From NCBI RefSeq assembly GCF_014205255.1, contig NZ_JACHNE010000001.1:8680001-8744000 (forward strand): a stretch of DNA of 64,000 nt. The letters are read 5' to 3'. Below the pieces are notes generated by a model. It saw nothing but the letters and a program-made list of their open reading frames with translations. It did not search any database and was not told the DNA's origin. Both the position numbers and the translations under genes were made by a program. Shown here one piece after another: positions 36,029 through 44,894 of the stretch. Source of the stretch: Streptomyces caelestis (lineage in GTDB: Bacteria > Actinomycetota > Actinomycetes > Streptomycetales > Streptomycetaceae). Position 1 is the first letter of the stretch. Each line of letters opens with the position of its first letter.

Positions 36029-36793
36029 CTAGCGGGCCGCTTGCGCGGCGGCCCCGGTGGTCGCGTGGTCGCGGACGGGCAGGTGGTAGACGTGGAAGGC
36101 CCGCCCGATGACCGGCTGGGCGACGTTGCGCACCCGCACGCCGCCGCTGGTCATGCCGTGCTCCGTACCGGCGTGCGCGTGCCCGTGCACCGCGAGGTCG
36201 GCACCGGCGGTGTCGATCGCCTCGGCCAGCAGATAGCTGCCCAGGAACGGATAGATCTCCAGCGGCTCGCCCGCCAGCGTGTCCGGGACGGGGGAGAAGT
36301 GGGTCAGGGCGATCCGCGCGTCACAGCCCTCCTCGCCCAACTGCTCCAGGGACGTGCGCAGGCTGTCCGCGGACCGGCGCGAGTACCTGACGAACTCCTT
36401 CATGACCGGCTCGCCGAACTCCCCGGCGCAGCGGCCGACGAAGCCGCCGCCGAACCCCTTGGTGCCGGCCACGCCGATCCGCGCCCCGCCGCTCGTCACG
36501 ACTGTCCCCTGCCCTTCCAGGACATGGGCCCCGGCGTCCCGGAGGACGGCCGTGACCTCGTCGGGCCGGTCGTCGTGATGGTCGTGGTTGCCCAGCACGG
36601 CGACCACCGGGACCCCGAGGTCCCGGACCTCCTTGGCCACCACCCGGGCCTCCTCGGGGGTGCCGTGCCGGGTCAGATCCCCGGCCAGCAGCAGGAGGTC
36701 GGCGCACTCGGGCAGGGTCTCGAAGGCGGGGCGGAGCAGGCCCTGGCTGTCGGGCCCCATGTGGATGTCTCCGACGGCTGCGATGCGGATCAT
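36029..36793 (-). CDS. Metallophosphoesterase
   Basis: The 254-residue protein carries the calcineurin-like motifs in order: VGDIHMGPDS, LAGDLTRHGTPEE, VLGNHDHHDDRPD and VHGHAHAGTEHGMTSG. These bind a di-metal centre that cleaves phosphodiesters or protein phosphates; the substrate is unknown. Its ATG overlaps the stop of the BON-domain gene upstream, so the two are co-expressed. Confidence 0.93.
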   Translation of the reverse strand: MIRIAAVGDIHMGPDSQGLLRPAFETLPECADLLLLAGDLTRHGTPEEARVVAKEVRDLGVPVVAVLGNHDHHDDRPDEVTAVLRDAGAHVLEGQGTVVTSGGARIGVAGTKGFGGGFVGRCAGEFGEPVMKEFVRYSRRSADSLRTSLEQLGEEGCDARIALTHFSPVPDTLAGEPLEIYPFLGSYLLAEAIDTAGADLAVHGHAHAGTEHGMTSGGVRVRNVAQPVIGRAFHVYHLPVRDHATTGAAAQAAR

Positions 36794-37077
36794 GCGAGTT
36801 CCTCCGCGTGGTCGGGGGAGGACGTCTCGGTGACCACGAGGTCGGTGTGCACCGGGACCCCGGCGAACTCCTCCTGGACGGTGCGCACGATCTCGTCACG
36901 GCAGGGCGCCGAGGGCACGGTGCCGGTGAGCAGCACCGTCCGGCCGCGGGCCTCGACCCGCACGCCCAGTTCACCGAGCTCACCCGAGGCGAGGCGGTCC
37001 TGGAGGTGTGCGATCCGGTAGTCCAGGTTCTGCTCCGGCTCCCCGCCGCCCGGGTGCTGTGGGCCGTGGGTACTCAT
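36790..37077 (-). CDS. BON-domain protein
   Basis: The 95-residue protein has the BON domain pattern GELGVRVEARGRTVLLTGTV followed by DEIVRTVQEEFAGVPVHTDL. BON domains bind membranes or phospholipids, but no signal peptide is present. It leads the phosphoesterase gene with a four-base overlap. Confidence 0.85.
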   Translation of the reverse strand: MSTHGPQHPGGGEPEQNLDYRIAHLQDRLASGELGELGVRVEARGRTVLLTGTVPSAPCRDEIVRTVQEEFAGVPVHTDLVVTETSSPDHAEELA

Positions 37078-37093
37078 GGGTGATCCTTCCGCA

Positions 37094-37771
37094 TCAGATG
37101 ACGTTCAGGCGCTCCAGGAGGAAGAAGAAGGCCGCCGGCATGGGCGCGTCCCCGCACTCGCGCCGTACCCGCTCCCAGTCGACCTTCTCGCGCAGCGCAC
37201 GCGCGATGGGCAGAGCCGCGCCGAAGTCGCAGTGGTGCTCTGAGAAGGCGGCGAGCAGGCTCCACAGCAGGTCGGTCGGGGCCAGCACGGGCATGCGCAC
37301 CGAGTCGACCGAGACCTCCTCCGCCCGCTCCAGCATGTCCGCGCCGACCGGCCGGTGTGCCAGCTCGAAGATGATGTCCACCGGCTGGCCGAAACACGTG
37401 GCTTTGATCAACCAGTCCTCCGGCGGGGTGTAGACCGTCAGCCCGGCCTCGCGGAGCGTGGCCGCCACCGCGTCCGCGTCCTCGGGGCGGATGGCGAAGT
37501 CGACGTCGTGCTGGAGGTTCTTCTCGCCGCCGTGGGCGTAGACGGCCACGCTCCCGGCCAGCGCGAAGAGGTGCCCCTTCCGTTTCAGCAGGGCACCGAC
37601 CTGCTTGGCCGCCTCGAGGATCGCCTGGTTGCGGTCCAGGGGGAGTGCCTGGGGCGGCTCGTCGGCCTGCGGGTCCTGTGGTGGCGCGGGCTCGGTCTGG
37701 TCCGGGGCCAGCCGGAAATCAGGGATTCCCGGTCGCCGGACGAGCGTCGCGTCATCACCGTTCTGCGTCAT
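37094..37771 (-). CDS. Nucleotidyltransferase-family protein
   Basis: The 225-residue protein has the minimal nucleotidyltransferase core: FALAGSVAVYAHGGEK (GS motif), HDVDFAIRPEDADAV (DxD) and a later strand VDIIFELAHRPV. Its ~50 N-terminal residues are proline/glutamine rich. Such domains transfer a nucleotide to a small molecule, protein or antibiotic; nothing here defines the target. ATG 37771 has GGAG eight bases upstream. Confidence 0.82.
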   Translation of the reverse strand: MTQNGDDATLVRRPGIPDFRLAPDQTEPAPPQDPQADEPPQALPLDRNQAILEAAKQVGALLKRKGHLFALAGSVAVYAHGGEKNLQHDVDFAIRPEDADAVAATLREAGLTVYTPPEDWLIKATCFGQPVDIIFELAHRPVGADMLERAEEVSVDSVRMPVLAPTDLLWSLLAAFSEHHCDFGAALPIARALREKVDWERVRRECGDAPMPAAFFFLLERLNVI

Positions 37772-37862
37772 GACCACTCCATTCGCCGAACCGGGCACCC
37801 CGCCGCCGCACGGTGCCCGGCCCCGTGACGGCCTGCGTGCCTGCTCTGAGTACCCGGAGGCG

Positions 37863-38566
37863 TCACGCCGACACGGAAGGCTTTCGAAGAGCACCGGGCC
37901 GAGGGCCGGTTTCCGCCGACGCCGGCCGTGCCGGGCCGGCCGCCCGACCCGGCGCCTGCGGCCCCGGCCCGGTCACCGCCCCGGCCCGGTGCTCCACCAC
38001 GGCACAGACATCGCGTCCCTCCAGGGCCAGCTCCACACCGGCCCGCAGCTCACGGGCCGTCAGTGGCCCGCGCAGCGCCCGCAGCGCCCCGTCACGCCTG
38101 ACGAACAGGCGGACGTACGGCCGCTGCGCCGCCGGAACCTCCAGCCGCCCCGACGCCTGATCGCCGACCGCCAGCGGCGGAACGCGCAGCGGTGCGAGAT
38201 CCGCCTCGTCCCGCACCCCGTTGACCCGCTCGTCCGCCGCGTCATGGCACGCCGCGAGCCGCTCGTCGACCGCCGGGTCGATACGGTCCAGATCACCGGG
38301 ACGCAGCCGGCAGCGCCGCGAGTCGTCGTCGACGTTCGCGAGGAAGACGGCCCCGCGGCCCGGCCGCCACGCCTCCTCGCCCGCCTCGTCGGACGATCCC
38401 CCGATCCCGCGACGTCCACGCGGCCGTCCTGGTTCACGTCGGCGCGCAGGTCCGCCACCGGCGGCTGTTTCCGTGCGGCCGCCGTCGTTCCGGTGGCGGC
38501 GACCAGCAGGGCCACGGTGACCACCGCGGTGCGGCGCAGCACGCGCCGCCTGGGCGTTTCGGGCAT
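37863..38566 (-). pseudogene. Protein-arginine deiminase-family relic (N-terminal part, frameshifted)
   Basis: ATG 38566 opens a signal peptide (RRTAVVTVALLVAATGTTAA) and a Ca-binding-like stretch ADLRADVNQDGRVDVAGS. The coding frame then moves: with one more C in the run at 38398-38402 the reading continues GGSSDEAGEEAWRPGRGAVF, FLANVDDDSRRCRLRPGDLD and ADLAPLRVPPLAV. This resembles the N-terminal region of Streptomyces protein-arginine deiminase-like secreted proteins. The catalytic C-terminal domain is missing and the last ~50 residues look random. The family call is from memory of related sequences. Confidence 0.6.
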
Positions 38567-38879
38567 GACGAGTCTCCTCGGGGCAGGTGAGGGGCCGGTA
38601 CGGAGGACGTCCGCAGACCATGCTCGCCCGTGCCGGCGCGCCGTACATCCTGCTGAGCGTCGAGCCGTCGGCCACATCGACGGATCTACCGGGCGGCCGG
38701 ACCTCCTCCCCGCGGCGGCCCGGGCGGACCACGTCCGGTGGGGCCGAGACCTCGGCCGAGGCCTCGGCCGAACAAGAAACCGGACAAGAAAAAGCGCTCG
38801 CTCCAGCAAAGTCGGAATATGGGGCAAAGAGCTGGGAAACCGGTTGAAGCCGCTGGACAACGCGCGTGTGGAGGTCGCC
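38567..38879. other. Promoter gap upstream of the ATPase unit
   Basis: No gene is supported. The stretch has a short tandem CTCGGCCGAGGC at about 38750 and, at about 38770-38845, the most A-rich run seen here, which probably holds the promoter. Confidence 0.4.
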
Positions 38880-39461
38880 ATGAACCAGGAGACATCACGT
38901 TCGCCCGATCTTCCGCAGCCGTTGCGGGCCGTCGCCTCGGGTCTGAGGCACCTGCCGGGTGCGGAGCAGGTGGGCAAGGTGGCCGGAGACGCCCTGGACC
39001 GGATCGGCGAGGTGTCGCCGCGCGGCCGCCGGATGGCCGTCTACGCCGGTGCCGGAGTGCTCGGCGTGGCAGGGGTGGTGGAGTGGCCGGTGGCGCTGAC
39101 CGGCGCGGCAGTCGCCTGGCTGACACAGCCGAAGCCCGGACAGCGATCCGACGGCGCGGCGAACGGCGGGACACGGACCGACCAGAGCGGAGAGCGCCGC
39201 TCCGGAGCCGGCGGCGAGGACAGGCCGGACGATCAGGACACCTCGTCCCACGGCCCCGGCGACAAACTCGCCTCGTCCCACTACCGGCACGACCGGCCGG
39301 AACACCACGTCCAAGAACAGCCCGCGAAGGTGGGCGACACCGCCACCGCCTCCGCGCTGAAGCAGGTCGCCGAGGCCACCGCGCACCACGACCCGCACGG
39401 AGAGGAGCCGGACCGGGAGCAGACCGGCCGGCAAGGACACGACAGCCGGCCCACCGGCTGA
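38880..39461 (+). CDS. Small one-helix membrane protein preceding the P-type ATPase
   Basis: The 193-residue protein has one strong hydrophobic segment (VYAGAGVLGVAGVVEWPVAL at about 54-73), then a polar Gly/Asp/His-rich tail with His-rich patches (HYRHDRPEHHVQEQ, TAHHDPHGEE). The tail might bind metal but the pattern is not a known motif. ATG 38880 follows GTGGAGG. It ends 15 bases before the ATPase start and is very likely co-transcribed, so an accessory role is reasonable. Confidence 0.8.
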   Translation: MNQETSRSPDLPQPLRAVASGLRHLPGAEQVGKVAGDALDRIGEVSPRGRRMAVYAGAGVLGVAGVVEWPVALTGAAVAWLTQPKPGQRSDGAANGGTRTDQSGERRSGAGGEDRPDDQDTSSHGPGDKLASSHYRHDRPEHHVQEQPAKVGDTATASALKQVAEATAHHDPHGEEPDREQTGRQGHDSRPTG

Positions 39462-39476
39462 GTCGGGAAGCAGGAG

Positions 39477-42400
39477 ATGCTCACACGTTTCGACGTCGCC
39501 CCGCTCGTCGGGGCCATGGCTGGGGCGGCGGCAGGCGCCGCCCGCAGTACCGCCCAGGGCGTGACGTCCGTCTACGACACCTCGCGGCGCGTCCGCAACG
39601 TCGCGCGCAACGCCCTGTCCGGCGGGCAGCAATGGCGGGCGGGCCGGCGCCTCCACATCGCCCTGCGGCGGCCCGACGGCGACATCGGCGGCCTCGCCCG
39701 CAAGGTCGCCGGGGAACTGCTCGACCACCCGGACGTGCTCGCGGCCTACTGGGACGAGGGGCTGTCCCGCCTGGTGATCACCGTGGTCGAGGACGCCGTC
39801 ACCGACCGCGTCAGCGAGCGTGCCGCAGCGCTCGCCGCCCGCCTCGGCCTGATCGAGGGCGCCGACCCGGTCGCCCAGGAGGCCGCCCACCCCGGCGACC
39901 CCGGCGAAGTGCGCGTCACCGCCGCGGCGATCCTGCTGGACGCCGCCGGCGCGGCCGGCGCCCTGGCCGGCCGGTCGCTGCGCCTGCCGCCCACCTCACG
40001 GATCGTCACCGCCACCGTCACGCTGCTGCGCGAGAACCCCCGCTTCCGGGCCCTGCTCCAGCAGCGGTTCGGCACCTCCGGCATGGAACTCGTCCTCACC
40101 GCCGTCAACGCCGCCGCACACGGCGTCGGCCAGACCCCGCTGGCGCTCGCGCTCGACGGTGTGCTGCGCAGCAGCCAGCTGACCGAAGCCGTGGCCAGGG
40201 CCGCGGCCTTCGAGGCACTGCACGACGACATCTGCCAGGAACGGCGCACCAGCCTGCCCTGCCCTCCGGACACCCGGCCGCCGCTCAAGGTGACACCCGC
40301 CCAGGAGTACGCCTCCCACGCCAGTACCGGCAGTCTCGCCGGCGCCGCCGCCACCCTCCTCGTCACGCACTCCGCGAAGGAAGCGGCCGAAGCCGTCCTC
40401 GCCGGGTCCCCGAAGGCGGCCCGCTACGGACCGGCAGCCTTCGCCGCGACCCTCGGCACCTTCCTCGCCCAGGCCGGGATCCTCGTGCGCAGCGGGGACC
40501 GCCTGCGCCAGCTGGAGATCGCCGACTCCCTCGTCCTGCACGCCGACGCCTTGCGCAGCCGGCGGCAGGACGCCGAAGGAGACTCCGACGGGCTGCCCGA
40601 CGACCCGGTCCATCCCTATGCCGAGGCCGTCCTCGACGCCGCCCGCCGGGCAGGACTGCACGTCGTGATCGCGGGCGGCTCCGACCTGAAGGACATCGTC
40701 CAGCTCGCCGACGAGGTCGCCCCGGGCGCCAAGCCCTTCGGAGACGTCGTACGGGCCCTCCAGGACGACGGGCACGTGGTGGTGACCGTCGCCCGCCTGG
40801 ACGGGTCCGGCGACGGGCACGTGGCAGCCGGGCTGCCCGCCGGCGACGTGGCCATCGCCCTCACCGACGGCCGCGCGGCCGTCTCCTGGGGCGCCGACGC
40901 GCTGGCCCCGGGCGGACTCGCCGACGTCTGGCGGCTGCTGACCGCGATCCCGGCGGCCCGGCGCGTCGGACGCCGCTCGCAGACCCTGGCCCGCGCGGGG
41001 GCGGCCCTCTCGGGGCTCCTGGTCGCGCGCGGCGGGCAGCCCCCGGGCCGCCGGCTGTTGTGGCCCCTCACCCGGCACGCCCCCGTCAACATCGCCGCCG
41101 CGAACGCCCTGCTCGCGGGCTGGCTCGAAGCGGTCCGCGTGGCCCGGGCCACCCCGCCCCCGCCCCGGCTGCACATCCCCTGGCACGCCCTGGAACCCGA
41201 CGAGGCCCGCGCCCGGCTGGGGCGCACCCGTCGCGACGGCGAGCCCACCGGACTCGCCCTGCTCGCCGACCGCTCGCGCCAACAGACCGCTCGCCTGGGC
41301 CACCACCCGGCCATGGCCCCCGTCCGCTGGACCTGGCAGGCGGCCGGCGCCGTACGCCGCGAACTCGACGATCCGCTCACGCCCGTCCTGGCCACGGGCG
41401 CCGTCGCCTCGGCGCTGCTCGGCTCGCTCGTCGACGCGCTGCTGGTCGTCGGCGCCATGGACCTCAACGCCGTGACGGGCGGACTCCAGCGGATGCGCGC
41501 CGAACAGGCACTGGCCCGGCTGGCCGCCCGGCAGCAGCCCAAGGCCCGCAAGCGGGACGGCCGCAGGCGCACCGTCACCGTCGACGCAGCCCGGCTGCGA
41601 CCCGGCGACGAGATCACCCTCGGTGCCGGCGACGTCGTGCCCGCCGACGCCCGGCTGCTCGACGTCGACGGTCTCGAGGTCGACGAGTCGGCGCTCACCG
41701 GCGAGTCCCTGCCGGTCACCAAGGCCGTCGAGGCCACCCCCGGTCTGCCGGTGGCCCAACGCAGCTGCATGGTGTTCGAGGGCACGACCGTCGTGGCCGG
41801 ACGCGCCACCGCGCTCGTCGTGAACACCGGCGACCAGACCGAGGCGGGCCGCGCCGTCACGCTCGCCGCCCGCACCCCGCCGCCCGCCGGCGTCCAGGCC
41901 CGGCTCCAGGAACTGACCCGCAAGGCCCTGCCGGTGACCTTCACCGGCGGCGCCGCCGTGACCGGACTGTCCCTGCTGCGCGGCAGCCCCGTACGACGCG
42001 CCGTCAGCGGCGGTGTCGCGGTCGCGGTCGCCGCCGTACCGGAGGGACTCCCGCTCGTCGCGACGGTCGCGCAGATGGCAGCCGCCCGCCGGCTCTCCCG
42101 GCGCGGCGTCCTGGTCCGCACCCCGCGCACCCTGGAGGCGCTCGGGCGGGTCGACACCGTCTGCTTCGACAAGACCGGCACCCTCACCGAGAACAAACTG
42201 CGCCTGGTCCGCGTCGCCACCGCCGACGGCACCGTACTGCCCGTGGACACCGAGCAGGCCGAGCCGATCGTGCGCCTGGCCGCGCGTGCCTGCCCGCAGG
42301 AGGAGACCGGCCAGGGCCGCCGCGTCGCGCACGCCACCGACGAGGCCGTCCTCGACGTCGCCCCGCCCGACCAGGGCTGGACACCGACCGGTGAGCTGCC

Positions 42401-43814
42401 CTTCGAGACGCGGCGGGGCTACGCCGCGGCGGTCGGCCGTGACGGCGACCCGGACTTCGGTGAACTCCTCGTCGTCAAGGGTGCCCCGGAGACGATCCTG
42501 CCCGCCTGCCGGGACCTCCCCGACGGCACGACCGACACGGCCCACGAGCTGGCGGGACAGGGACTGCGCGTCCTCGCCGTCGCCCGGCGCCCCTGCCGCG
42601 CCGACGACACCGGCGCCGAACTCGACGCGCCTCTCGCGGACCTGGAGTTCAGCGGTTTCGTCGCCCTCGCCGACGTCCCGCGTGAAACCTCGCATGCCCT
42701 GCTCGCGTCACTGCGCCGCTCCGGCATCCTGCCCGTCATGCTCACCGGCGACCACCCGGAGACCGCCCGCGCCATCGCCCTGCAACTGGGCTGGCCGGAG
42801 GAGACCGAGGCGGTGACAGGCGACGAACTCGTCGCCATGGAGCGCAGCGAACGCGTCCGGGTCCTGCGCGGCGCCGGCGTCATCGCCCGGGTCGCACCCG
42901 AGCAGAAGCTGCACGTCGTGGAGGCCCTGCAACAGGCCGGGCGGGTCGTGGCGATGGCCGGCGACGGCGCCAACGACGCCGCCGCCATCCGCGCCGCCGA
43001 CGTCGGGGTCGGCATCGAGTCCCGCGGCTCCGCGGCCGCCCGCAACGCCGCCGACCTCGTGCTCACCTCCGGCGACCTGTCCGTCCTGGTGGACGCGGTC
43101 ACCGAGGGCCGTGCCCTGTGGCGCAGCGTCGCCGACGCGGTGAGCATCCTCATCGGCGGCAACGCCGGCGAGGTCGGCTTCAGCGTCCTCGGCACCCTGC
43201 TGGCCGGCGCCTCGCCCCTGTCGACGCGCCAACTGCTGCTGGTCAACCTGCTCACCGACATGTTCCCGGCCATGGCGGTGGCGGTCACGCCGAGCGACGA
43301 CCCCTCGACGGCGGAGCATGCCGAGACCGGCCCGATGGGCCTCGACGTCCTCGGCGCGCCGCTGCTGCGCTCCATACGGCGCCGGGGCATCACCACCTGC
43401 CTCGGCGCGGTCACGGCGTACCTCATCGGCCGCCTCACCCCCGGCACCGAACGCCGTTCCACCACCATGGCCCTGTGCGGCGTGGTCGGCGCCCAGCTCG
43501 TGCAGACCCTCTCCGGCCGGCGCCACAGCCCGCTGGTGTGGGCGACCGCGCTCGGCTCGGCCGCCGTTCTCGCCGCCCTCGTCCAGACCCCCGGTGTCAG
43601 CCACTTCTTCGGCTGCACCCCGCTGGGCCCCGTGGGCTGGGCCGGCGTGGCCCTGGCCATCGCCCTCTCGGCCCTGGGCCCGCGTCTGGAACACCTCCGG
43701 GCGGTCCACGCCCTCTACGACGCCGCGGCACGACTGGCCCTGCGCCTGAACGACCTGGGTCAGCAGGCCCGGGAGCGGCTTCAGAACGGGGTGGGCCGGC
43801 CGGTGGGGGCGTAG
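39477..43814 (+). CDS. Very large P-type ATPase (CtpH/CtpI-like) with degenerate N-terminal half
   Basis: The 1445-residue protein has a complete ATPase in its C-terminal half: TGES at about 740, PEGLP at about 855, the phosphorylation site DKTGTLT at about 897, TGDHPETARAI and GDGANDAAAI at about 1161, then membrane helices. The N-terminal ~600 residues contain a second, degenerate P-type core: EAVLDAARRAGLHVVIAGG, then VVVTVARLDGSGDGHVAAG where the active copy has GDGANDAAA. It lacks any DKTG. Long mycobacterial CtpH/CtpI proteins share this size class. The transported ion is unknown. ATG 39477 follows AGCAGGAG. Confidence 0.9.
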   Translation: MLTRFDVAPLVGAMAGAAAGAARSTAQGVTSVYDTSRRVRNVARNALSGGQQWRAGRRLHIALRRPDGDIGGLARKVAGELLDHPDVLAAYWDEGLSRLVITVVEDAVTDRVSERAAALAARLGLIEGADPVAQEAAHPGDPGEVRVTAAAILLDAAGAAGALAGRSLRLPPTSRIVTATVTLLRENPRFRALLQQRFGTSGMELVLTAVNAAAHGVGQTPLALALDGVLRSSQLTEAVARAAAFEALHDDICQERRTSLPCPPDTRPPLKVTPAQEYASHASTGSLAGAAATLLVTHSAKEAAEAVLAGSPKAARYGPAAFAATLGTFLAQAGILVRSGDRLRQLEIADSLVLHADALRSRRQDAEGDSDGLPDDPVHPYAEAVLDAARRAGLHVVIAGGSDLKDIVQLADEVAPGAKPFGDVVRALQDDGHVVVTVARLDGSGDGHVAAGLPAGDVAIALTDGRAAVSWGADALAPGGLADVWRLLTAIPAARRVGRRSQTLARAGAALSGLLVARGGQPPGRRLLWPLTRHAPVNIAAANALLAGWLEAVRVARATPPPPRLHIPWHALEPDEARARLGRTRRDGEPTGLALLADRSRQQTARLGHHPAMAPVRWTWQAAGAVRRELDDPLTPVLATGAVASALLGSLVDALLVVGAMDLNAVTGGLQRMRAEQALARLAARQQPKARKRDGRRRTVTVDAARLRPGDEITLGAGDVVPADARLLDVDGLEVDESALTGESLPVTKAVEATPGLPVAQRSCMVFEGTTVVAGRATALVVNTGDQTEAGRAVTLAARTPPPAGVQARLQELTRKALPVTFTGGAAVTGLSLLRGSPVRRAVSGGVAVAVAAVPEGLPLVATVAQMAAARRLSRRGVLVRTPRTLEALGRVDTVCFDKTGTLTENKLRLVRVATADGTVLPVDTEQAEPIVRLAARACPQEETGQGRRVAHATDEAVLDVAPPDQGWTPTGELPFETRRGYAAAVGRDGDPDFGELLVVKGAPETILPACRDLPDGTTDTAHELAGQGLRVLAVARRPCRADDTGAELDAPLADLEFSGFVALADVPRETSHALLASLRRSGILPVMLTGDHPETARAIALQLGWPEETEAVTGDELVAMERSERVRVLRGAGVIARVAPEQKLHVVEALQQAGRVVAMAGDGANDAAAIRAADVGVGIESRGSAAARNAADLVLTSGDLSVLVDAVTEGRALWRSVADAVSILIGGNAGEVGFSVLGTLLAGASPLSTRQLLLVNLLTDMFPAMAVAVTPSDDPSTAEHAETGPMGLDVLGAPLLRSIRRRGITTCLGAVTAYLIGRLTPGTERRSTTMALCGVVGAQLVQTLSGRRHSPLVWATALGSAAVLAALVQTPGVSHFFGCTPLGPVGWAGVALAIALSALGPRLEHLRAVHALYDAAARLALRLNDLGQQARERLQNGVGRPVGA

Positions 43815-43840
43815 CGGGCGAGGTCAGGGCGACGACAGAA

Positions 43841-43875
43841 GGCGGCCGCCACCACTGCACGTGGTGGCGGCCGCC
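43841..43875. terminator. Bidirectional terminator between ATPase and SRPBCC genes
   Basis: GGCGGCCGCCACCAC and its complement make a perfect 15-bp stem around TGCAC, between two convergent genes. GTTCTTCC follows on the plus strand and GTTGTC-like sequence on the other. Confidence 0.85.
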
Positions 43876-43891
43876 GTTCTTCCCCGCAGGG

Positions 43892-44341
43892 TCAGACCTC
43901 GCCGCGCCAGGCCCCGGTCTCCGTCCCACGGGCCTCCATGAACTGCTTGAACCGCCGCAGATCACCGGAGACCTGCCGCTTGACGAACCCGAGCTTGTCG
44001 CCGGCGGTCTCGGCCACGCCACTGGGGTCGAAGTCCATCTGGAGCATGACCTTGGTCGTGTCGTCCTGGATGCGGTGGAACGTGACCACACCGGCCTGCC
44101 TGGCCTCGCCGTTCACGGTGGTCCACGCGACGCGCTCGTCGGGGATCTGCTCGGTGATCTCCGCGTCGAACTCCCGCTCCTGGCCGCCGACCTTCGTCAC
44201 CCAGTGCGTCAGGGTGTCGGTGCGCTGCTCGACGCGCTCGACGCCGTCCATGAACTGGGGAAAGTCCTCGAACTGCGTCCACTGGTTGTACGCGGTGTGC
44301 ACCGGAACGCGGACCTCGATGGATTCCTCTACCTGTGACAA
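43892..44341 (-). CDS. SRPBCC/polyketide-cyclase-like protein
   Basis: The 149-residue product has the START-like helix-grip fold: VEESIEVRVPVHTAYNQWTQ, FEDFPQFMDGVERVEQR, ERVAWTTVNGEARQAGVVTF and the C-terminal helix DLRRFKQFMEARG. Such proteins bind hydrophobic ligands or act in stress. The start is TTG 44341, because GGGAGGT sits six bases before it; an ATG near 44408 would lack that site. It is divergent from the next gene. Confidence 0.88.
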   Translation of the reverse strand: MSQVEESIEVRVPVHTAYNQWTQFEDFPQFMDGVERVEQRTDTLTHWVTKVGGQEREFDAEITEQIPDERVAWTTVNGEARQAGVVTFHRIQDDTTKVMLQMDFDPSGVAETAGDKLGFVKRQVSGDLRRFKQFMEARGTETGAWRGEV

Positions 44342-44436
44342 GGCGGTACCTCCCTTTCTCGTACGGTGAGCGACGGACGGGTACCAGTTCTGGCGCCGGA
44401 CACTCATGGTCGTCACGACTTGTAAGGTCGGGTGAC

Positions 44437-44889
44437 GTGGCCACCTTGCTGATCGTCCATCACACGCCCTCACCCAACTGCCAGGCGATGTTCGAAGCCG
44501 TCGTCTCCGGGGCGACGGACCCCGAGATCGAGGACGTCCGGGTCGTCCGCGTGCCCGCGCTGTCCGCCACCGCCTCCGACGTCCTCGCCGCCGACGGCTA
44601 CCTGCTCGGCACTCCCGCGAACCTCGGCTACATGTCCGGCGCCCTCAAGCACTTCTTCGACCAGGTCTACTACCCGTGCCTGGACGCGACCCGCGGCAGG
44701 CCCTTCGGCTACTGGGTGCACGGCGGGAACGACGTCACCGGAGCCGTGCGGGGGATCGAGTCGATCACGACGGGCCTCGGCTGGCGCCGCGCCGCCGAGG
44801 CCGTGACCGTGACCGGCGAGCCCGGCAAGGGCGACGTCGAGAAGTGCTGGGAACTGGGCGCGACGGTCGCCGCCGGACTCATGGGCTGA
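44437..44889 (+). CDS. Flavodoxin-like NAD(P)H/FMN protein
   Basis: The 150-residue protein begins MATLLIVHHTPSPNCQAMFE, has the FMN-loop LLGTPANLGYMSGALKHFFD and ends with a CWELGATVAAGLM helix. This is the flavodoxin/WrbA-like fold that carries electrons or reduces quinones. GTG 44437 gives the standard start of the first beta strand. It ends six bases before the convergent membrane-protein gene. Confidence 0.85.
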   Translation: MATLLIVHHTPSPNCQAMFEAVVSGATDPEIEDVRVVRVPALSATASDVLAADGYLLGTPANLGYMSGALKHFFDQVYYPCLDATRGRPFGYWVHGGNDVTGAVRGIESITTGLGWRRAAEAVTVTGEPGKGDVEKCWELGATVAAGLMG

Positions 44890-44894
44890 ACAGG

